In this document: one piece after another, positions 48,585 through 50,721 of the stretch
Position numbering within the stretch: the first letter of the stretch is position 1
How the letters are laid out: each line of letters starts with the position of its first letter
Source: Nanogingivalis sp963545035
GTDB taxonomy: Bacteria; Patescibacteriota; Saccharimonadia; Saccharimonadales; Saccharimonadaceae
Assembly (NCBI GenBank): GCA_963545035.1
Contig: CAUUHU010000001.1
Span: 1 to 50,721 of the forward strand
Reading direction: 5' to 3'
Length of the DNA stretch: 50,721 nt
Notes under the pieces: generated by a model
Database searches by the model: none
What the model was told of the DNA's origin: nothing
The model's input: the letters and a program-made list of their open reading frames with translations, nothing else
Program-made: the position numbers and the translations under genes

Positions 48585-48801
48585 AATTAAACCAAATTCA
48601 AAAAAAGGAAATCTTATTCAAAAATCGCAAGATGAAAACGGCGAGTTTTTTGAGATTTTTGTTCGTGAACCAGCAATTGAGGGTAAAGCAAATTTGGCAG
48701 TAATTAAGCTTCTAGCGAAAGAGTTTGACGTTTCGAAAAGCCGAGTTTCCTTAAAAACGGGTACAAAATCAAGGTTTAAGATTTTCGAAATTGATTTTTG
48801 A
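48568..48801 (+). CDS. DUF167 (YggU-like) protein
   Basis: A 77-residue DUF167 family protein. MKIRCKIKPNSKKGN at the start, VREPAIEGKANLAVIKLLAKEF and the KSRVSLKTGTKSRFK strand match the family, whose function is unknown. I start at ATG 48568, where the family similarity begins; an in-frame ATG at 48529 would add 13 residues inside tgt. It overlaps tgt by 17 nt and is probably co-translated with it. Confidence 0.87.
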   Translation: MKIRCKIKPNSKKGNLIQKSQDENGEFFEIFVREPAIEGKANLAVIKLLAKEFDVSKSRVSLKTGTKSRFKIFEIDF

Positions 48802-48824
48802 CAATCCCATTATTAAGACATTGA

Positions 48825-50027
48825 AAACCGTTTTTAGATCAAAGCGGCAAGATTTTTAGCGCTAATCGTGAAGGGCGAAAAGCCGGTAAAGATTCACCGG
48901 AATTCTCCAAAAACGCAAAAGAATATATAAATTGGATTTTTGAAAAGCAAGAAAATCACTTGAAACAATTTTTGGAAAGTGAACGCTGGAACGATACCTT
49001 GCTTGCTGACGATTCGAGCGATTTCTTGCGAAATTTAGCGACTGGTATATTGATTGAAAGTGTGATGAGCTGGTTTTTGAAACGAGCTAAACCAACAGCA
49101 AGTTATTTGGTTGGTCGAGGTGTGAACGCTGGGATTTATAGCGATTTTCAACCTGATGATTTGATCGAATATTCAGCAATTATTGATGGGCACACCACTG
49201 CTGGCTGTTCGTATTTGAACGGCAAAAGGATGACTTGGCAAGAATGGCAGAAAAACCCTGATATGATTCCACCACGCCATTTTGGCTGCCGTGCAACTTT
49301 GGTGCGAGTGGTTGAAGGTGGTGATGAAAGCGAAAATCCGGTGGACAAAAAGCTTTTGGAGAGAAAAGATGATTTTGTAAAAACACCAAAGAGCGAATTG
49401 ATTGCCCGCGGTGAATTAGATAAGGACGAAACCAAAAAAGCAGGGTTAGCAAGGATTCGCAACGAAGAGTTTGTTTTGCCAGAAAAAACTAAAATTCCAC
49501 CTCAATTAGCTTTGAGTGGAACAAACCCAAATTATGACAAAGCCCGAGAATACCAGATAAACTGCCAGCGATGCGTTCCGACTTACGAAATGCGAAGAAG
49601 GGGTTATGATGTTGAGGCTTTAGGGAATTTGCGAGGCTCGGTGAAGTTAGGGAATGACCAGAAAATTCTAGAATTATGGGGTGCTTCCGACAAAGACTTT
49701 ATCAAAAACTATGTAGAATTTTCTTCAAGAAAAGAGTTGAAATACTCTGATGGCTCAAAGGATAATTTAAATAGGATTATTGAAAATATTGAACCTAATA
49801 GTCGCTATCAAATAGCTTGGCATTGGAAAGGTGGAAACAGTGGCCACACATCAGTGCTAGAAAAAACTTCTAAAGGTATCTTCATTGTTGACCCACAAAC
49901 TGGAAAGATATATAAAGCAAAAGAATATCTTGGAAGAGATCTATTCACAAAAGTAAGGCTTTTAAGAATTGATAATCGCAAAATTAATGAAGATATGCTA
50001 AAATTAATTATGAAAGGCAGAAGATGA
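48825..50027 (+). pseudogene. 5'-truncated MuF-domain protein with papain-fold toxin C terminus
   Basis: The frame is open from 48825 (after TGA at 48822) to 50027, but the only usable start is TTG 48960 without a ribosome-binding site, and the residues upstream (SANREGRKAGKDSPEF) look coding. So the 5' end seems lost. Numbering from 48960: a phage Mu F-like head-morphogenesis domain at 70-118 (IIDGHTTAGCSYLNG, then PPRHFGCRATLV), a linker, and a C-terminal domain with Cys202/Cys205 in NCQRC, His296 in GGNSGHTSVL and Asp311 in IVDPQTG, matching Tox-PL papain-fold toxins (deamidase or protease type). The next gene overlaps by 4 nt and is a likely immunity gene. No TTTCGAAA occurs here, suggesting transfer. 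Confidence 0.7.
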
Positions 50028-50293
50028 TTGAAAAAATTCTAGAAGAAATAAAAAATGAATTCAATAATGCCAATGCTAAATATCTTGGTGAATTTGAGGG
50101 TAAATATTGTATTTCACTTTTTTATAAAAATGAAGAGTGGGGTGGATATAATACTTTTTATAGATTATATGATGAAAAAACCGGAATGCTTGTTGAAGAA
50201 ATTGATGCTGAACCACAGCTTGACGATGATGATAACCCACGGCTCGAAATGCTAAATAACACTTTTAATGCTTTTGGTATTGAAAAAGAGTAA
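50024..50293 (+). CDS. Probable immunity protein for the papain-fold toxin
   Basis: An 89-residue acidic protein starting inside the toxin stop codon (ATGA). No family recognised, but size, acidity (PQLDDDDNPRLE), absence of a signal peptide and position fit an immunity protein of a polymorphic toxin. A WGGYNTFYRLYDEKTGMLV strand pair and a helical N terminus (KILEEIKNEFNNA) are visible. The role is inferred from context only. Confidence 0.6.
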   Translation: MIEKILEEIKNEFNNANAKYLGEFEGKYCISLFYKNEEWGGYNTFYRLYDEKTGMLVEEIDAEPQLDDDDNPRLEMLNNTFNAFGIEKE

Positions 50294-50309
50294 TTCATAA
50301 AATAAACTC

Positions 50310-50380
50310 TTTACAACCCAAAATAAAACTGCTATAATAAAAACATAATATACGGCTCGCTAAGGCCGTATTTTCTTTTG
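50310..50380 (+). promoter_or_regulatory. Promoter directly followed by a terminator-like hairpin
   Basis: TTTACA (50310-50315), 17 nt, TATAAT (50333-50338) with a TGC extension; start near 50345. A 7-bp hairpin ATACGGC/GCCGTAT (50350-50371) with TTTTCTTTT follows within 5 nt. It may end the toxin operon, or attenuate the small gene downstream. Confidence 0.6.
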
Positions 50381-50440
50381 CCATTTTTCAAAAAGAAACT
50401 CGCTACGACTTGAGCGAGCTGATATTTAAGGAGAAAATAT

Positions 50441-50620
50441 ATGCACATTTTTATAAATAGAGATTTGGAAATTCGGCTAAGTGAAGACTCGAACCAGTAT
50501 AGGCTGCCAATTCTCAGAAATATTAGAATTGTCTCAATCAGAACAATAAAAATAGCACAACATTACCACAGCGCCATACTCTTTCATCTTATTTTTCATA
50601 TAAATAAAAAGCCAAGATAA
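50441..50620 (+). CDS. Possible 59-residue protein
   Basis: ATG 50441 has AAGGAG 8-13 nt upstream and a good promoter about 100 nt before. The frame encodes a basic protein opening MHIFINRDLEIRLSEDSNQY with no recognised family. Its 3' end overlaps the terminator of tRNA-Gln on the other strand. A CTCGCT/AGCGAG hairpin lies in its leader near 50400-50417. Coding is uncertain. Confidence 0.35.
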   Translation: MHIFINRDLEIRLSEDSNQYRLPILRNIRIVSIRTIKIAQHYHSAILFHLIFHINKKPR

Positions 50621-50650
50621 AGCGTTTACGTTAAACACCTTACCTTGGCT
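50603..50650 (-). terminator. Terminator of tRNA-Gln using the tRNA 3' end
   Basis: On the minus strand AGCCAAG (50644-50650), which includes the tRNA discriminator region and CCA, pairs with CTTGGCT (50610-50616), followed by TTTTATTTA. An inner GTTTA/TAAAC hairpin lies between. Confidence 0.6.
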
Positions 50651-50720
50651 GGGATGGAGGGATTCGAACCCCCGAATGGCGGGACCAGAACCCGCTGCCT
50701 TACCACTTGGCGACATCCCA
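50646..50720 (-). tRNA. tRNA-Gln (anticodon CTG)
   Basis: Minus-strand cloverleaf: acceptor TGGGATG/CATCCCA, D arm GCC/GGC, anticodon stem GCGGG/CCCGC with loop TTCTGGT (anticodon CTG), T stem GGGGG/CCCTC with one G-U pair and loop TTCGAAT, discriminator G, encoded CCA. The acceptor begins with U, as usual for tRNA-Gln. It reads CAG. Confidence 0.95.
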
Positions 50721-50721
50721 A

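Noticed and set aside
48883..48900. Hairpin CCGGT/ACCGG as terminator after DUF167
   Set aside because: No T-run follows, and the sequence is within the open frame of the toxin gene.
50534..50716. Minus-strand open frame overlapping tRNA-Gln
   Set aside because: It is translated tRNA and terminator sequence, without a ribosome-binding site.
1..50721. UGA recoded as glycine (SR1/Gracilibacteria code)
   Set aside because: TGA ends genes at sensible points (for example 2970, 5187, 48801, 50027), and conserved proteins need no read-through.

Overview
The window is an AT-rich, gene-dense bacterial chromosome segment with many 1-14 nt gene overlaps and compact intergenic gaps. It most resembles a Candidate Phyla Radiation (Patescibacteria) genome, and Saccharibacteria (TM7) is my best guess. 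The reasons are ribosomal-protein clusters that are split and lack rpmD (L30), which CPR bacteria lack, many short proteins I cannot place, and no biosynthetic pathways. UGA is a normal stop here, so the recoded SR1/Gracilibacteria lineages are unlikely. The taxonomic call is inference; no rRNA gene is present.

Layout. 1-2115: end of the S10/spc ribosomal cluster (rpsQ partial, rplN, rplX, rplE, rpsN, rpsH) and a terminator. 2158-6711: a leaderless cluster of hydrolase, trpS, RluA-like synthase, HolB-like protein and a TPR protein. 6742-13038: P-type ATPase, GDPD-family phosphodiesterase and two unknowns. 13286-15277: the rest of spc (rplF, rplR, rpsE, rplO), displaced by 11 kb. 15498-16552: tRNA-Thr, two small genes and rpmG. 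16566-21094 (minus): an alpha-glucan operon (glycosyltransferase, GH57, GH15). 21183-27090: YgjP peptidase, tRNA-Trp, a heterodimeric ABC exporter and a 48-residue DnaJ-type zinc-finger protein. 27332-30897: cysteine desulfurase, YdcF-like protein and mnmA. 30981-38729: two orphan small genes, a large UvrD/RecB-like helicase-nuclease, a wall-anchored surface protein and a DUF2797 protein. 38756-44048: dnaX, dnaB, an orphan histidine kinase, secE and nusG. 44057-46618 (minus): a secreted GH87-like alpha-1,3-glucanase and an unknown gene, lying between nusG and rplK. 46821-48801: rplK, tgt and a DUF167 gene. 48825-50293: a 5'-truncated phage MuF-domain protein with a papain-fold toxin end and a likely immunity gene. 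The window ends with tRNA-Gln.

Genome-scale signals are the most unusual part. The palindrome TTTCGAAA is iterated about 70 times, roughly thirty-fold above chance, in all three codon frames and also between genes, and is missing from the toxin island. Many single genes start exactly 7 nt after a TATAAT box, which predicts leaderless mRNAs. Genes with Shine-Dalgarno sites instead often carry a stem-loop at the predicted 5' end of the transcript. The enzymes fit an epibiont that breaks down external glucans (GH87), stores or mobilises glycogen-like glucan (GT, GH57, GH15), keeps its own tRNA-thiolation and replication genes, and displays wall-anchored surface protein.
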